DNA of 64,000 nucleotides from the NCBI GenBank assembly GCA_963711065.1, contig CAVQCO010000003.1:1-64000 (forward strand), read 5' to 3'. A program made the translations under genes and the position numbers. This document shows positions 52,953-61,811 of this stretch, piece by piece (position 1 is the stretch's first letter; each line of letters starts with the position of its first letter). A model generated the notes under the pieces. That model did not search any database, was not told the origin of the DNA, and saw only the letters and a program-made list of their open reading frames with translations. This DNA comes from Bog-473 sp963711065. GTDB taxonomy: Bacteria > Actinomycetota > Acidimicrobiia > Acidimicrobiales > RAAP-2.

Positions 52953-54053
52953 GTGCCGGGCCGTCGGCCCGCTCGGGGCGTGGTCGGTGTCGCCGTACTG
53001 TGCCTCGCCCTCCTGGCCGCCGCCTGCAGCTCGTCCCCGTCCCGCAGCCCGCACGGCGCGGCCTCCGGGCGGGCACCGAGCACGGCCCCGTCGTCCTCGC
53101 CCCCGACGAGCACGACGAGCACGACGAGCACGACGACGACGCTGCCGCCCACGACCACCACGACAGCACCGCAACGGCTCCCCGTCCCGGCCTCGCTGAC
53201 CCCCTTCGCGTCGCCCGCCGCGGCCGGTGCGGGCGCCTGGATGCCGGCCGGGCGCAGCGTGGACGGTGTCCCCGCGGTCTACGAGACCGCGCTCGTGCCA
53301 CCCGGCGGCGTCGTCGCAGCCGGGATCGCGTGGATGGACACCCGCCTCCTCTCGGCGCAGCTCTACTCGGGCTCGAAGAGCCCGGGGGGCGGGCCCTACC
53401 AATTCACCGCCCCGATCGCGCCCGCCCAGGCGGCCACCCTTGTCGCCGCGTTCAACGGCGGGTTCCTCATGAACGCCGCCAAGGGCGGGTACTACACGGA
53501 GGGGCGCACCGTGGACCCGCTGGTGGGCGGGGCGGCCTCCCTGGTGATCGACGCGGACGGCACGGTCACCGTCGGGGCGTGGGGCAGCGACGTGTCCATG
53601 ACACCGAGCGTCGCCGCCGTGCGCCAGAACCTCGTCCTTCTCGTGGCGGGGGGGCAGCCGACCGCCCTGGCGACGAGCCCGGACTGGCAGGCCTGGGGCG
53701 ACACCTGCGGGGCGACGTCGTGCGCGTCGAGCGTCCCGGGCGTCGAGAACCAGTGGCGTTCGGGCGCCGGCGTCACCGCCGACGGCGCGCTCGTCTACGC
53801 GGCCGGGCCCGACCTGGCCCCCCAGCAGCTGGCCGAGCTCCTGGTGCGGGCGGGCGTGATCCGCGGCATGGAGCTCGACATCAACCCGGACTGGCCCGTG
53901 CTCGCCACCTACGCCCCGCCGGGCCCGGGCGGGCTCGCCGCGCCGTCGAACGGGAGCAGCCTGCAACCGGCCAGCGTGCAGGGCCCGGCCACGTTCTTCA
54001 ATCCGTCCTGGGCGCGCGACTTCGTCACCATGTCGGCCCGGCCTCCCGGCTGA
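52953..54053 (+). CDS. Lipoprotein with phosphodiester glycosidase-like (DUF2233) domain
   Basis: This 366-residue lipoprotein has signal peptide RGVVGVAVLCLALLAAAC with a lipobox cysteine at about 25, then a Ser/Thr/Pro-rich linker (residues 26-75) and a globular domain. FNGGFLMNAAKGGYYTEGRT and LVLLVAGGQPTALATSPDWQ fit the NAGPA/DUF2233 family, which includes the enzyme that uncovers mannose-6-phosphate and several bacterial phosphodiester glycosidases. MELDINPDWP near the end fits the family's C-terminal core. The substrate is unknown, perhaps cell-wall teichoic or mannose phosphodiesters. Confidence 0.78.
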   Translation: MPGRRPARGVVGVAVLCLALLAAACSSSPSRSPHGAASGRAPSTAPSSSPPTSTTSTTSTTTTLPPTTTTTAPQRLPVPASLTPFASPAAAGAGAWMPAGRSVDGVPAVYETALVPPGGVVAAGIAWMDTRLLSAQLYSGSKSPGGGPYQFTAPIAPAQAATLVAAFNGGFLMNAAKGGYYTEGRTVDPLVGGAASLVIDADGTVTVGAWGSDVSMTPSVAAVRQNLVLLVAGGQPTALATSPDWQAWGDTCGATSCASSVPGVENQWRSGAGVTADGALVYAAGPDLAPQQLAELLVRAGVIRGMELDINPDWPVLATYAPPGPGGLAAPSNGSSLQPASVQGPATFFNPSWARDFVTMSARPPG

Positions 54054-54089
54054 GGTGCCCGACGGCCGCCGATCGGCCACAATGGGCGT

Positions 54090-54863
54090 GTGACCGCTTC
54101 CGACCTCTTCTCCATCGCGGGCAAGACCGCGCTCGTCACCGGGGGGAGCCGGGGCATCGGCCGGATGATCGCCGAGGGGTTCGTGGAAGCCGGCGCGACC
54201 GTCTACATCTCGTCGCGCAAGGCGGACGTCTGCACCGAGGTGGCCGCCGAGCTCTCGAAGAAGGGCACCTGCACCGCGATCCCGGCCGACCTCTCGCGGG
54301 AGGAGGAGTGCCGGCGTCTGGCCGACGAGATGGCGGCGCGGGTGGACAAGCTCGACATCCTGGTGAACAACGCCGGCGCGACCTGGGGGACGCCGCTGGC
54401 CGACTTCGACGAGGCGGCGTTCGAACGCGTGCTCGCCCTCAACGTCAAGGGCGTCTTCCACCTGACCAAGTTCCTGGTCCCGCTCCTGGAGAAGGCGGGC
54501 ACCGAGGAGGAGCCGGCGCGCGTGATCAACATCGGGTCCATCGACGGCATCGGGGTACCCGCCCTCGAGACCTACTCCTACTCGGCGTCCAAGGCGGCGG
54601 TGCACCAGATGACCCGCCACCTGGCCAAGCGCCTGGCCCCGACCATCACCGTCAACGCCATCGCGCCGGGACCCTTCGAATCCAAGATGATGGCGGCCAC
54701 GCTCGAGGCCTTCCGGGACCAGATCGAGGCGGGTGCGCCCCTGAAGCGGATCGGGCGTCCCGACGACATGGCCGGCACCGCCATCTTCCTGGCGTCGCGG
54801 GCCGGTGCCTACCTCACCGGGGCCATCATCCCGGTCGACGGCGGGATCTCCACCACCCGATAG
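54090..54863 (+). CDS. Short-chain dehydrogenase/reductase
   Basis: This 257-residue classical SDR has the NADP motif TGGSRGIGRMIAEGF, NNAG at the usual place, the Ser-Tyr-Lys triad in NIGSIDGIG...YSYSASKAA and closing GAYLTGAIIPVDGGIS. It resembles the group of rhamnolipid/RhlG-type and 3-oxoacyl reductases. The GTG start at 54090 is likely (MTASDLFSIAGKTALVTGGS). It is followed after 21 bp by an unknown two-domain protein, probably in one operon. Confidence 0.9.
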   Translation: MTASDLFSIAGKTALVTGGSRGIGRMIAEGFVEAGATVYISSRKADVCTEVAAELSKKGTCTAIPADLSREEECRRLADEMAARVDKLDILVNNAGATWGTPLADFDEAAFERVLALNVKGVFHLTKFLVPLLEKAGTEEEPARVINIGSIDGIGVPALETYSYSASKAAVHQMTRHLAKRLAPTITVNAIAPGPFESKMMAATLEAFRDQIEAGAPLKRIGRPDDMAGTAIFLASRAGAYLTGAIIPVDGGISTTR

Positions 54864-54884
54864 AGAGGACACAGGGGGTACACC

Positions 54885-55595
54885 GTGCTACTGCTCCATG
54901 AGGTGCACCGGGTCGCCGGGGCGCAGGAGGAGAGGTTCGAGGCCGCCTACCGGGACGAGTACCTCCCGGCACTGGCGACGTCGGACGGAAGCAGGCTGCT
55001 GTGGTACCTGCACCTGGCCCATGGCAGCGGCCAGGCCTACACCGTGGTCACCATCACCGGCTGTCGGGATGCGGCGGCGTGGGCGGAGCTGGCCGAGCGC
55101 GTGCGCGGCGGAGACCTCGCGGCGTGGTCGGCCAAGGTCGACGCCATGCGGCACGCGTGTGAGGCCAAGATCGTCCAGCCGGTGTCGTGGTCACCCCTGC
55201 AGGAGATCGACCTCAGCACGGTGCCGGTGGCGGCGGAGACCCACAAGAACTCCCTGTTCATGGAGGACACCGCATGGCCCTTCGCCGGCGGGCTGCGGGC
55301 CTACCTGCAAAAGGCGGGCACGCTCTACGACCACACGTTGAGCAGCCAGAAGGAGGAGGGCACGGGGATGATCGAGCTCGAGGCCGCCTTCCAGCCCGTC
55401 TTCGGGACCCACATGACGACCGAGGTGATCCTCTGGCAGCGCGTCGTCAACGCGAAAGCCGTCATGTGGATGCTGGGCCACGACCTCCCGCCGGAGGCGT
55501 CGGCGCCCGGGACGTGGCTGCACGACGCCCTCGAGGTGCGCGACCGTTGGGAGAGCCGGCTGCTGCGCAGCGCCGCCTGGTCGCCGCTCTACTGA
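54885..55595 (+). CDS. Internally duplicated small-domain protein, unknown function
   Basis: This 236-residue protein has a GTG start. It consists of two similar halves of about 115 residues. The first begins MLLLHEVHRVAGAQEERFEA and ends QPVSWSPLQEIDL; the second begins HKNSLFMEDTAWPFAGGLRA and ends LLRSAAWSPLY. Each half has the beta-alpha-beta pattern and conserved tryptophans of dimeric alpha/beta-barrel (NIPSNAP or EthD-like) domains. The catalytic role is unknown; such proteins may be decarboxylases, monooxygenases or carriers of small hydrophobic compounds. It follows the SDR gene, so a joint pathway is possible. It overlaps the convergent next gene by seven bases. Confidence 0.7.
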   Translation: MLLLHEVHRVAGAQEERFEAAYRDEYLPALATSDGSRLLWYLHLAHGSGQAYTVVTITGCRDAAAWAELAERVRGGDLAAWSAKVDAMRHACEAKIVQPVSWSPLQEIDLSTVPVAAETHKNSLFMEDTAWPFAGGLRAYLQKAGTLYDHTLSSQKEEGTGMIELEAAFQPVFGTHMTTEVILWQRVVNAKAVMWMLGHDLPPEASAPGTWLHDALEVRDRWESRLLRSAAWSPLY

Positions 55596-56467
55596 GCGTC
55601 GACGGCCGACACGCTGCCGGGCGTGACGCCGAACGGCTGCGCCGACTCACGCTGCTGCGCCATCAGCGTGCCCTGGATCCGCTGGCCCAGATCGGCCGCA
55701 GCCGACTGGGTGACGAAGTCCTGGAACGACGAGCGGTTGACCGCCATCACCACCGTCTTGGCCACGGCGACGAACGTGGCCGTCTGAGGAGCGCCGGTCA
55801 GCGCGCCGACCTCGCCGAAGAGTTGTCCCGGTCCGTGCCGGGTCACGATGACATCCTGACCGTGCCCCTCGCGCCGGACCTCGACCTCGCCGTCGACGAT
55901 GATGAAGAAGCGCTCGGAGCGCTCTCCCTGCCGGACGATCACCTGCCCCGGTTCGAGGATGAGGTGCTCGAGCTGCGTGCTGAAGGGAGCGGGCACGGCG
56001 GCAGAGTCGGTGGAGGCGTACACCTTGGTCGACTCCATGGGTACGGCGACGCCGGCGGTGTACTCGAAGTCCACGAAGTGCAATTCGAGCGGCCTGATCA
56101 GATGCATGTTGCCGAGGGACTCCGTGGGCATTTCCGACATCTTGTCGGCGAAGAGCGCCATGGCCCGCGCCGTCGCGAGGTCGTCGGCCGCGCCACAGCG
56201 CCCGACGCCCCGCAGCTCGCGCACCTTCCGGAAGTCCGGCGTGTAGTCGTCGATGGTGAACGACGCCCACTTGTTGGCGGCGACGTTCTTCAACGTGATC
56301 TCGCTCTCCGGCATGGCGAAGTACACGCCGCTCTGATCGCTGACGTACGCGATGGTGGCCGCGTGCGGCATGCCGGTGAACGACGACGTGCCGAGCGTGA
56401 TGATGTGATGCAGGCCCAGATAGTTGAGGACCTCGCTCGGCATCTCGGCAGAGTTCTGTGGAGCCAT
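55589..56467 (-). CDS. Flavin/F420 split-barrel protein fused to a cyclic-nucleotide-binding domain
   Basis: This 292-residue two-domain protein has, in residues 1-140, a pyridoxamine phosphate oxidase-like split barrel (GTSSFTGMPHAATIAYVSDQ, YFAMPESEITLKNVAANKWA) of the type that binds FMN or F420. Residues 165-275 are a CRP-like cNMP domain (LEPGQVIVRQGERSERFFII, GQLFGEVGALTGAPQTATFV). The FGE...A-T phosphate cassette motif has T instead of the usual R-x-A, so cAMP binding is uncertain. No DNA-binding helix-turn-helix is present. It suggests an enzyme tuned by a small ligand. Confidence 0.82.
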   Translation of the reverse strand: MAPQNSAEMPSEVLNYLGLHHIITLGTSSFTGMPHAATIAYVSDQSGVYFAMPESEITLKNVAANKWASFTIDDYTPDFRKVRELRGVGRCGAADDLATARAMALFADKMSEMPTESLGNMHLIRPLELHFVDFEYTAGVAVPMESTKVYASTDSAAVPAPFSTQLEHLILEPGQVIVRQGERSERFFIIVDGEVEVRREGHGQDVIVTRHGPGQLFGEVGALTGAPQTATFVAVAKTVVMAVNRSSFQDFVTQSAAADLGQRIQGTLMAQQRESAQPFGVTPGSVSAVDAQ

Positions 56468-56668
56468 GGGCCACTCTCCTGTGCGATCTCCGACCGATCA
56501 CACGGGCGTCAGCGTACCGACGTCCCGCCGTCGCTGTCGACGGCGTATTCCCAGGTGACCGAGCGAATTTGTCGAAAACGGGCGCGCAACGCACCGTTCA
56601 CTCACCCGTCGCGCGTTGTTCACGTCGGACCTTCGGCACGGCGGCCGCCGGCCTGGGAGCATGGTCAG

Positions 56669-57070
56669 GTGGACGAAGGCTTCGATCTCGCGAGCACGTT
56701 CGTCCACCTCGGGCGCGGTGGGACGGCGACGCCGCTCCCCGAATTCGCCTGGTCGCCAGGGTACCTGGAGGCCTACGAGGCACGCTTCCGGGCGGACGGG
56801 GACGAGGGACGACTGGTATGCGTCACGGAGGAGCAGGCCACGTGGGACTCCTGGGAGCGTCACCCGTCCGGCGACGAGGTCGTCGTCCTCCTCTCGGGCC
56901 GCGTCGACGTGATCCAGGAGATCGACGGGGCGGAACGGGTGGTCGAGCTGCGGGCCGGACACGCCATGGTCAACCCGCACAACGTCTGGCACACCACCCG
57001 GGTGCACGAGCCGGGGACGGCGCTCTTCATCACGCCGGGGGCCGGCACGGAGCACCGGCCGCTCGGCTGA
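56669..57070 (+). CDS. Cupin-domain protein
   Basis: This 133-residue single cupin has a GTG start (56669, MDEGFDLASTFVHLGRGGTA). The metal motifs are modified: DSWERHPSGDEVVVLLSGRV replaces the first cupin motif (only one His; Asp/Glu present) and AGHAMVNPHNVWHTTRVHEP the second. It probably binds a metal with fewer ligands. The substrate is unknown. GTTCACT and GTTCACG occur 22 nt apart in the 100 bases upstream, a weak hint of PHO control. Confidence 0.8.
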   Translation: MDEGFDLASTFVHLGRGGTATPLPEFAWSPGYLEAYEARFRADGDEGRLVCVTEEQATWDSWERHPSGDEVVVLLSGRVDVIQEIDGAERVVELRAGHAMVNPHNVWHTTRVHEPGTALFITPGAGTEHRPLG

Positions 57071-57079
57071 CCGCCCGGG

Positions 57080-57973
57080 TCAGCGCACCGGCGCCAGGTC
57101 GTGCGGGCCCTGCGGAGGGTAGCCGCCGGCGGAGCGCACGGCCGCGCCCCACTCGCCCAGCAGCTCGATGAGCTCGTCGAAACCGTCGCCCAGCGCGTGG
57201 ACCATCACCTCGCACTGGGCATCGGTCGCCACCTCGACCGACTCCCGCAGGGCCCGGCCGTCGCCGGTCAGCGCACCGTCGGCCACCAGGCCCCGCGCCG
57301 ACAGCCGGGCCTCCGCCTCGTCGAGCTGGTCGTCCGACCACGCGCGCGTGCGGATGTAGGTGCGCATCGGAAGGCCCCAGTAGAGCTCCGTCAGCAGGCC
57401 CACTTCCGTCGCGTCGAGACCGGCCGACGTCCAGGCGGCGGTGTGGGCGTCACCCCGGTACTCGCGCAACAGGTCGGCCAGGCGCCACATGTCACCCATC
57501 GGATCGCCCGGCAACCCCAGGCTGAGAAGCCCGGCGAACAGGGGCTTGCCTTCGGGCCGCAGCGGCGCCGCGGCCTGGGAGAGCAGCCCCGTCGCCCGGT
57601 CGAGCCCCTCCGGCTCGGCGCCGAGGACGCGCGCCAACTGGCTCACGGCGCCGATCGTCCGGGCGGTGCAGATGGTGGGCGCGTCCACCTTGCCCCAACC
57701 GAGCTCGACCGCAGGCACCACGACTTCGGGATTGAACACGGCGAAGGCGGCCGCCACCACCTGCCCAGGCACCTGCCCCATCACCGAGCCGCGGCTCGTG
57801 AAGTAGGCCGGGCCGTCGGGCAACTGCACGCCACCGGCCAGCGTCCCCGGACTCGGCGCGAACCCGAGCCCCGCGTAGGCCGCATGGCACTCGGGTGCGA
57901 AGTAGACCTGGCCGGCCACCGGCTCGAGAGCCATGGCGAGCTGTCTCGTCTCGGGGCCACGCAACCCGGGCAC
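57080..57973 (-). CDS. SCO6745-family protein
   Basis: This 297-residue actinobacterial protein is of the SCO6745/EvbL-like family. Markers are FAPECHAAYAGLGFAPSPG, YFTSRGSVMGQVPGQVVAAA, FAVFNPEVVVPAVELGW and the helical end. It looks all-helical and cytoplasmic with a winged-helix-like C-terminal half (RLSARGLVADGALTGDGRAL), suggesting MarR-like architecture, but no function is known. The annotated GTG may be early; the Met at 57934 (MALEPVAGQVYFAP) fits better with the family. It is convergent with the cupin gene. Confidence 0.78.
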   Translation of the reverse strand: MPGLRGPETRQLAMALEPVAGQVYFAPECHAAYAGLGFAPSPGTLAGGVQLPDGPAYFTSRGSVMGQVPGQVVAAAFAVFNPEVVVPAVELGWGKVDAPTICTARTIGAVSQLARVLGAEPEGLDRATGLLSQAAAPLRPEGKPLFAGLLSLGLPGDPMGDMWRLADLLREYRGDAHTAAWTSAGLDATEVGLLTELYWGLPMRTYIRTRAWSDDQLDEAEARLSARGLVADGALTGDGRALRESVEVATDAQCEVMVHALGDGFDELIELLGEWGAAVRSAGGYPPQGPHDLAPVR

Positions 57974-58016
57974 AATTGCACCCTAGGCCGGGTGCGCTCC
58001 CCGTAACGTCTTGTCC

Positions 58017-58499
58017 GTGAGCGCGCTCGAGGACCAGGACGCCTGGCTCCGCCCCTCGCCGGGGCTGTGGCGCATGCGCAGGGCCGAACTGGCCACGTTC
58101 ACCGTCTTGCTGGCCGCCGTCTTCGGGCTCGTGTTCCTTGCCGCGCTGGGCTCGCTGGCCGCGGCGATCAGCGTCGCCGTCGTGGTGGTGCTCGGGGCGG
58201 GCTCCTCGTGGTTCGTGCGGCGCCGCTACCGCGCCTGGCGCTACCAGGAGCGCCACGAGGACCTGATCGTGGCGCGGGGCGTCATGGTGCAGCGCCTGTC
58301 GGTGGTGCCCTACGGACGGATGCAATTCGTCGAGGTCACGGCCGGGCCGATCGAACGCCTGTTCCATCTCTCGACGGTGAAGCTGCACACGGCGGCCGCG
58401 GCCAGCGACGCCCGCATCCCCGGCCTGGAGAAGGACGAGGCGGCGCGGCTCCGGGACCGGCTGACCGAGCTGGGCGAGTCGATGGCGGCAGGGATGTGA
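58017..58499 (+). CDS. PH-domain membrane protein, small partner
   Basis: This 160-residue protein of the bacterial PH family (DUF304/bPH_2, YdbS-like) has two helices at about residues 27-70 and then a PH-like domain (RHEDLIVARGVMVQRLSVVP, YGRMQFVEVTAGPIERLFHL). The GTG at 58017 is taken; a TTG two codons earlier is also open. It is directly followed by a larger PH protein with a GTGA overlap, the same gene pair as YdbS/YdbT in Bacillus, a system of unclear function in membrane protection. Confidence 0.83.
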   Translation: MSALEDQDAWLRPSPGLWRMRRAELATFTVLLAAVFGLVFLAALGSLAAAISVAVVVVLGAGSSWFVRRRYRAWRYQERHEDLIVARGVMVQRLSVVPYGRMQFVEVTAGPIERLFHLSTVKLHTAAAASDARIPGLEKDEAARLRDRLTELGESMAAGM

Positions 58500-59974
58500 C
58501 GCCCGACCCGCCCGACCCCACACCACCCCACGACGGGTGGCGCCGCCTCCACCCCCTCTCGCCGGTGGCGCGCGTCGGCCGGCTCCTGCCGGCGCTCGTG
58601 TTCCTGTTCCTCGTCTCCACCATCCACTCGAAGGCGGAGAACGGCACGGTCGAGACCGACTACCTCGTCGTGATCACCCTGGTCTCCGCGCTCTACGGCT
58701 ACATCCACTGGATGGTCACCCGCTGGCGCTTCGAGGGCGACACGCTGCGGATTGAGACGGGCCTGATCCGGAAGGACTCGCGCCGCCTCCCGCTCGCCCG
58801 CATCCAGGCGGTCGACATCGTCCGGCCCCTGCTCGCCCGGATGCTCGGCGTGTCCGAGGTGCGCATCCGCCTGGCCGGGTCGGGCTCGACCGACGGCAAG
58901 CTGGCCTACCTCGCCGAGGCCGAGGCGGCCGAGCTGCGGCTCGTGCTGCTCGCCGGGCACCACGAGACCGCTGCCGCGGCGACGAGCAACACGGGGCTCC
59001 CCATGGCCAGCGTGACGACGGGCCGCCTGCTCGGATCGGTCCTGCTCTCCCTCGTCACCATCGTCCTCGTGGGCACGGTCGCCACGCTGGCGGTCCTGGA
59101 CCAGTTCGAACCGAGGACGGCGGCTGCGGTGGCGGGCTTCCTCGCCGTCTATCTCCTCAGCTTCGCCGGCGTCGTGTGGCGCCGGCTCTCGGGACAGTAC
59201 GGGTTCATCGCGGTGGAGGGGCCCGAAGGCGTGCGCATCCGGCGCGGCCTGCTGCAGACGATCTCGGAGACCGTGCCCTACGGCAGGATCCAGGCGGTCC
59301 GCCAGGTGGAGCCGCTGCTCTGGCGACCCTTCGGGTGGTGCCGGCTGGAGGTCGACATCGCGGGGGCGACGGCGCGCAACCAGCGCGGCGAGGGCACCAG
59401 CGTCGTGCGCAAGGCCCTCCTCCCGGTCGGCTCGCAACAGGACGCCTGGCACCTGCTGGCCCGCCTGCTCGGCGGCCCCGACCCGACGCGCACGCCGCCG
59501 CCGTGGCGGGCCCGGTTCAAGGCACCGCTGAGCTTCCACTTCCTCTCCGCCGGGCACGACGACGCGCACGCCGTCTGCGTGACGGGGCGGCTCAACCGCG
59601 CCACGACCTGGGTGCCGCTCGAGAAGTCGCAGAGCATCCGCCGGGTGCAGGGCCCGGCGCAGCGGCCACTCGGGTTGGCGACCGTCCACGTCGACGTGGC
59701 CGGCAAGCGGACGCGGGCCGAGTTCAGGGACCGGGAGGTGGCCGAGGCGGACCGGCTCGTCGAGGAGCTGTCCGAGCTGAGCCGCCTGGCCCGGCTGCAC
59801 CGCCGCCCGGCACCTGCCGCGTCGAACGGCACCGGGGAGGGCGATGCCGCTCCCTCAGGCTGGTACCCCGACCCGTCGGGCCGGCACGAGCACCGCTACT
59901 GGCACGAGGGCCGCTGGACCGAGCACGTCGCCGACGGCGGGCGGCGCAGATCGGAGGTCACGCCGTCGCGGTGA
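58496..59974 (+). CDS. PH-domain membrane protein, large partner, with C-terminal DUF2510 module
   Basis: This 492-residue YdbT-like protein has several hydrophobic helices and three PH domains (about residues 60-145, 225-310 and 350-430: GLIRKDSRRLPLARIQAVDI, GLLQTISETVPYGRIQAVRQ and RATTWVPLEKSQSIRRVQGP). The last 50 residues form a DUF2510 motif (SGWYPDPSGRHEHRYWHEGR). The GTG start at 58496 overlaps the stop of its partner. Its 3' end overlaps the convergent P450 gene by 17 bases. The function is unknown; the pair probably forms a complex in the membrane. Confidence 0.83.
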   Translation: MTPDPPDPTPPHDGWRRLHPLSPVARVGRLLPALVFLFLVSTIHSKAENGTVETDYLVVITLVSALYGYIHWMVTRWRFEGDTLRIETGLIRKDSRRLPLARIQAVDIVRPLLARMLGVSEVRIRLAGSGSTDGKLAYLAEAEAAELRLVLLAGHHETAAAATSNTGLPMASVTTGRLLGSVLLSLVTIVLVGTVATLAVLDQFEPRTAAAVAGFLAVYLLSFAGVVWRRLSGQYGFIAVEGPEGVRIRRGLLQTISETVPYGRIQAVRQVEPLLWRPFGWCRLEVDIAGATARNQRGEGTSVVRKALLPVGSQQDAWHLLARLLGGPDPTRTPPPWRARFKAPLSFHFLSAGHDDAHAVCVTGRLNRATTWVPLEKSQSIRRVQGPAQRPLGLATVHVDVAGKRTRAEFRDREVAEADRLVEELSELSRLARLHRRPAPAASNGTGEGDAAPSGWYPDPSGRHEHRYWHEGRWTEHVADGGRRRSEVTPSR

Positions 59975-61181
59975 ACCGCATGGGGAAGTGGTCGATGGAC
60001 CGGATGCCCGACGTGTAGACCAGCGTGTGGCCGGGCTCGACCTCGTAGTCGGGGATCCGCTTGTGCCACTCGCGCAACGCGACCCGCAGCTCGAGCCGGG
60101 CCAGGTTCGACCCCAGGCAGCGGTGGATGCCGCCGCCGAAGGCGATGTGGCGGTTCACCTCGCGGTCGAACCGCACCTGGTCGGCATCGGGGAACTCGGC
60201 CTCGTCGGTGTTCGCCGAGCCGATCATGATCATGATCTGGTCGCCCGCGTGGACGGGGCACCCGGCGAGCTCGGTGTCCGCCACGGCCACCCGGGCCACG
60301 CCCATGACCGGCGTCTCCCAGCGCAGCAGCTCCTCGATCGCGTTGGGGACCAGCGAAGGGTCCTCGACGAGCTGCCGTCGCTGCTCGGGGTTCTGCGCCA
60401 GGAAGGAGAACATGCAGTCGAGCGTGGCCGTGACCGTGTCGAGGCCGGCGATGAGGAAGAGGAAGCAGATGTCGAGGATGTCCTCGCGGGTCAGGCGGTC
60501 GCCCTCGACCTCGGCGTCGAGGAACAGTGAGAGCAGGTCGCCACGCCGCTCCACCTCTCGCTCGTCGAGGATCTCGTTGAAGTAGTCGTAGACCGAGTCG
60601 GCGATCTTCTGCTGGTAGTCCCTCGCCTCCTTCGATCCGTAGAGTGTGCCCGTCACGTGGTCGGGGCGGATGATGCCGTCCTTCATGGTGAGGAAGCGGT
60701 CGAGCTCGTCGAGGGGCAGGCCCAGGAGGGTCAGGAACACCTGCGAGGGGAAGGGGATGGAGAACTCCTTGGCGAAGTCCACCTCGCCCCGGTCGACAAA
60801 TCCGTCGATGAGCTGGTTCACGAGGGCGGAGACCTCCTCGTCCATCGGCGCCATCTTGTGCGGGGAGAAGAGCGGGTCGAGGAGTTTGCGGTACTTCTTG
60901 TGCTCGGGCGGGTCGATCTGCAGCGGGATCATGGGCCGCTTGTTCCGCAGGTCCACCGCGTCCATGTTCGACGAGAAGATCTCCGGGTGGCGGAGCGCCT
61001 CGTCGATCTCGGCCTTGCGCGACAGGAGCACGCCACGGCCCGCCGTCAGGTCGATGGGCATGACCGGAACCTCGCGCATCGCTTTGAAAATCGGCTGTGG
61101 GTTCGCCGCCATCTCCGGATCCATTGCGGCAAACGGACTGGCGTCGTCAGCGGCCGTGTCGGGCTCGGTCTCGGTCTCCAT
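59958..61181 (-). CDS. Cytochrome P450
   Basis: This 407-residue soluble bacterial P450 has the I-helix motif LIAGLDTVT, the ExxR of helix K in EELLR, and the heme loop AFGGGIHRCLGSNLARLE with Cys355 as thiolate. The beginning (METETEPDTAADDASPFAAM) is acidic. Sequence features resemble the CYP125/CYP142/CYP124-like actinobacterial families, but I cannot assign a substrate; fatty acids or sterol-like compounds are typical. A good AGGAGAGG precedes the ATG. It lies 15 bp behind a tetR gene and is probably co-transcribed with it. Confidence 0.95.
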   Translation of the reverse strand: METETEPDTAADDASPFAAMDPEMAANPQPIFKAMREVPVMPIDLTAGRGVLLSRKAEIDEALRHPEIFSSNMDAVDLRNKRPMIPLQIDPPEHKKYRKLLDPLFSPHKMAPMDEEVSALVNQLIDGFVDRGEVDFAKEFSIPFPSQVFLTLLGLPLDELDRFLTMKDGIIRPDHVTGTLYGSKEARDYQQKIADSVYDYFNEILDEREVERRGDLLSLFLDAEVEGDRLTREDILDICFLFLIAGLDTVTATLDCMFSFLAQNPEQRRQLVEDPSLVPNAIEELLRWETPVMGVARVAVADTELAGCPVHAGDQIMIMIGSANTDEAEFPDADQVRFDREVNRHIAFGGGIHRCLGSNLARLELRVALREWHKRIPDYEVEPGHTLVYTSGIRSIDHFPMRFTATA

Positions 61182-61196
61182 GTGCCTCTCCTTGTG

Positions 61197-61800
61197 TCAG
61201 GCGGGTGCGATCTGCAGGATGCGATTGACGGACTGCACGAGCGAGACCTCGTCGGACTCGGGGATGATCCAGCTGGCGGCGAAGAGGCGGACGATCACGT
61301 CGACCAGCTGTTCGCGATCGATCGCCCCGGCGGCCACGGCGGGCACCGTCCCGAGGGCGTCCCCGAGCCGGTGCACGAGCTCCGCCCGCAAGGACGGGAG
61401 GTGCTCGAGGAGGTACCCCATGACGAACCCGGACTCGGACTCGAAGAGAGGGCGGCAGGGGTGGGTGCGGATGAACTCGAAGGAGTACGCCATGAACGCC
61501 CCGATCTGCTCTTCCGGCGCGCGCGTCGTGGCGAGCACCTGGTCGAGGCCGAGGCTGAAACGGCGCTCGTCGAAGTCGGCCGCAGCCGAGAGCACGTGGT
61601 CCTTGCTCGGGAAATAGCGGTAGAGGGTGCCCGCGCGAGACACCGGCCGACTCGGCGATCTCCAGCATGCCGAGCCGACGGACGCCACGCCGGCCGATGA
61701 GGCCCAGCGCGGCCGTGAGAATCCGCTCTTCAGTCGGGCTGAATTCGCGGAGGGCGGCGGTGCCCAGCTCCGCGCCGGACTGCGGCAGGACGACCGTCAT
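61197..61800 (-). pseudogene. TetR-family transcriptional regulator, +1 frameshift
   Basis: The gene starts MTVVLPQSGAELGTAALREF and has a TetR DNA-binding domain (EERILTAALGLIGRRGVRRL, MLEIAESAGVSR). At the third helix the frame breaks at a CCC (plus strand 61630-61632). The other frame gives GTLYRYFPSKDHVLSAAADF and the ligand-binding part to IAPA at 61197. The span is 604 bases, 3n+1; repaired length 200 residues. As written, the shift removes the recognition helix connection and the effector domain. It would regulate the P450 gene 15 bp downstream. The remaining frame is undamaged. Confidence 0.88.
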
Positions 61801-61811
61801 TGCAGGACATA

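Noticed and set aside
56596..56624. PHO box before the cupin gene
   Set aside because: GTTCACT and GTTCACG are 22 nt apart, but the unit between them (CGTCGCGCGTT) does not match. It is too weak to call as a site.
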